A DNA stretch of 64,000 bases from Ruminococcus hominis (GTDB taxonomy: Bacteria > Bacillota > Clostridia > Lachnospirales > Lachnospiraceae). How positions within the stretch are numbered: the stretch's first letter is position 1; every line of letters begins with the position of its first letter. The stretch spans positions 372,001-436,000 of the forward strand of contig NZ_JACOPE010000001.1 of NCBI RefSeq assembly GCF_014287355.1, given 5' to 3'. The notes under the pieces are model-generated. The model saw only the letters and a list, made by a program, of their open reading frames with translations. It did no database searches and was not told the origin of the DNA. Made by a program: the position numbers and the translations under genes. Below, piece by piece: positions 62,972 through 64,000 of this stretch.

Positions 62972-63026
62972 TTGACAATAAAGCTCCTATATAGTATGTT
63001 TTTAATAAACTACTATATAGGAGCTT
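62972..63026 (+). promoter_or_regulatory. Promoter overlapped by a 16-base-arm palindrome (MarR operator)
   Basis: TTGACA (62972-62977), 17-base spacer, TATGTT (62995-63000). A perfect inverted repeat, AAGCTCCTATATAGTA (62981-62996) and TACTATATAGGAGCTT (63011-63026), spans the spacer and start point. The left arm lies upstream of the transcript, so this is a DNA operator rather than an RNA hairpin. The right arm contains GGAG, the only ribosome site for the MarR gene. Confidence 0.85.
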
Positions 63027-63030
63027 TTGT

Positions 63031-63468
63031 ATGGAAATGAATGGAGGATTTCTTGTCACCAAAATAAAACAGCTTGGAGACCGGATTTTCGAGAAGATTC
63101 TCAGTGAAAAGAATATTGATGCGTTTAATGGAGCCCAGGGGCGTATTCTTTATGTGCTTTGGCAGGAGGATGGTATCTCAATCAGGTCACTCTCGACTAA
63201 ATGCGGATTAGCGATAACATCTCTTACTACGATGCTGGAAAGAATGGAAAATCAAGGGTTGATAAGCCGTGTTCAGTCTGAAACGGACAAAAGGAAAACA
63301 CTCCTGTTTCTGACTGAGAAAGCACATGCCTTAAAGGGCGAGTACGATTCTGTATCTGATGAGATGGGCAGTATTTACTACAAAGGTTTTTCAGAGGAAG
63401 AAATTACCCGGTTTGAGGAATGCCTCGACCGCATCAGAAAGAATCTTGAGGAGTGGCAGAAGTCATGA
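63031..63468 (+). CDS. MarR-family transcriptional regulator
   Basis: 145-residue winged-helix repressor. The DNA-binding core is residues about 45-105 (IRSLSTKCGLAITSLTTMLE, NQGLISRVQSETDKRKTLLF) with the DxRxK-type wing (ETDKRKT), flanked by dimerising helices. Its promoter is covered by a long palindrome, so it should repress itself and the gene it overlaps by ATGA, a radical-SAM protein. The start ATG 63031 is preceded by GGAG at 63020-63023; a second ATG at 63037 is possible. Confidence 0.9.
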   Translation: MEMNGGFLVTKIKQLGDRIFEKILSEKNIDAFNGAQGRILYVLWQEDGISIRSLSTKCGLAITSLTTMLERMENQGLISRVQSETDKRKTLLFLTEKAHALKGEYDSVSDEMGSIYYKGFSEEEITRFEECLDRIRKNLEEWQKS

Positions 63469-64000
63469 GTATTTGTATCAAAGATCAGATTCAGAACATG
63501 AATATCGTCATTGGCTGCACAGTGGGGTGTGCATATTGCTATGCCCGCAACAACGTGAAACGCTGGCATATGATAGATGATTTCGCTGACCCTGAATTCT
63601 TTCCGGGTAAGCTCAAGATGATGGAAAAGAAACGTCCGCAGAACTTTCTTCTTACCGGCATGAGCAATCTCTCCGGATGGAAGTCGGAATGGATAGACGA
63701 GGTATTTGCAAAGATCCGTGAAAATCCACAGCATCAGTTCCTGTTCCTTACCAAGCGACCTGATTTGCTGGATTTTGATACCGATCTGGAAAACGCATGG
63801 TTTGGCGTTACGGTGACGAGGAAAGCAGAACTGTGGCGTATTGACGCCCTTCGGAAAAACGTCAGAGCAAAACATTACCATGTTACCTTTGAGCCGTTAT
63901 TCGATGATCCTGGCATAGTTGACCTTTCTGGAATCAATTGGATCGTTGTCGGCACCATGACCGGAGCTCAGAGCAGGAAGATTCATACGGAGCCGGAATG
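63465..64000 (+). CDS. Radical-SAM DUF5131-family protein, 3' end beyond the window
   Basis: The frame opens at ATG 63465 and stays open to the edge (about 178 residues). GCTVGCAYCYARN holds the CxxxCxYC cluster motif of radical-SAM enzymes; then FLFLTKRPDLLDF, AWFGVTVT and HVTFEPLF follow the phage Gp37/Gp68 (DUF5131) family pattern. Members are found in phages and elements, often next to a three-Cys-motif partner protein; the reaction is not known to me. Overlap with the MarR gene (ATGA) puts it under that repressor. Confidence 0.85.
   Translation, partial: MSICIKDQIQNMNIVIGCTVGCAYCYARNNVKRWHMIDDFADPEFFPGKLKMMEKKRPQNFLLTGMSNLSGWKSEWIDEVFAKIRENPQHQFLFLTKRPDLLDFDTDLENAWFGVTVTRKAELWRIDALRKNVRAKHYHVTFEPLFDDPGIVDLSGINWIVVGTMTGAQSRKIHTEPE

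Overview
The window reads as chromosome of a low-GC, Gram-positive anaerobe of the Lachnospiraceae type. Pointers are a V-type ATPase operon, an S-box SAM riboswitch in front of metK, GreA followed by a lysyl-tRNA synthetase, strong AGGAGG ribosome sites, consensus sigma-A promoters and LPXTG/sortase surface proteins. A Mediterraneibacter/Ruminococcus-like genus is my guess; I cannot place it further without a search.

Positions 1-18954 are orderly housekeeping DNA, all on the + strand: V-ATPase A (cut by the window edge), B and D; a small conserved protein; shikimate kinase; MurA; the SAM riboswitch, a block of perfect palindromes and metK; a histidine kinase/response regulator pair directly followed by a TrkH/TrkA-type potassium system; an SpoU-type RNA methyltransferase; argF-birA-small protein-dus; greA; and a lysS carrying an extra C-terminal tRNA-binding domain.

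At about 18955 the character changes. Positions 18955-26500 are a patchwork of accessory genes and wreckage: a DUF6440-like protein, an S51 peptidase, an apparently complete group II intron, an alpha/beta hydrolase killed by one stop codon, a MerR regulator with a textbook 19-bp promoter, a frameshifted XRE regulator, an AbiEi/AbiEii toxin-antitoxin pair and a cupin fragment.

Positions 26500-58093 are a surface-organelle island. It opens with a perfect TTGACA/TATAAT promoter whose spacer contains a run of 14 G, the architecture of a phase-variable promoter. This drives a PucR-family regulator. Then come a Streptococcus FCT-like pilus operon (catalytically defective signal-peptidase homologue, FctA-type pilin, class B sortase, FctB-like pilin, 1139-aa adhesin) and a fused Rrf2 / HD-GYP protein, which I read as an iron-sulfur or redox-sensing DNA-binding head on a cyclic-di-GMP phosphodiesterase. 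A 2036-aa wall-anchored protein follows. Next is a recombination scar made of pieces of a group II intron, a class C sortase gene, the PucR gene, the signal-peptidase gene and an adhesin gene. A second, intact Rrf2/HD-GYP gene, a 2650-aa repeat adhesin and a SpaA-type pilus (backbone pilin, class C sortase, minor pilin) complete the island. Two different pilus systems, two fusion regulators, a homopolymer switch and 0.5-kb direct repeats flanking 16 kb suggest a locus built for variable expression of surface structures. That reading is inference from layout.

Positions 58094-64000 are the decayed margin of mobile DNA: ImmA-like protease with a beheaded XRE regulator, Fic and MATE fragments, a trio of small unknown genes, an XRE regulator, a likely type II toxin-antitoxin pair, a truncated excisionase-like gene, and a MarR regulator with a palindromic operator overlapping a radical-SAM DUF5131 gene that runs off the window. 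I saw no tRNA, rRNA or CRISPR array.
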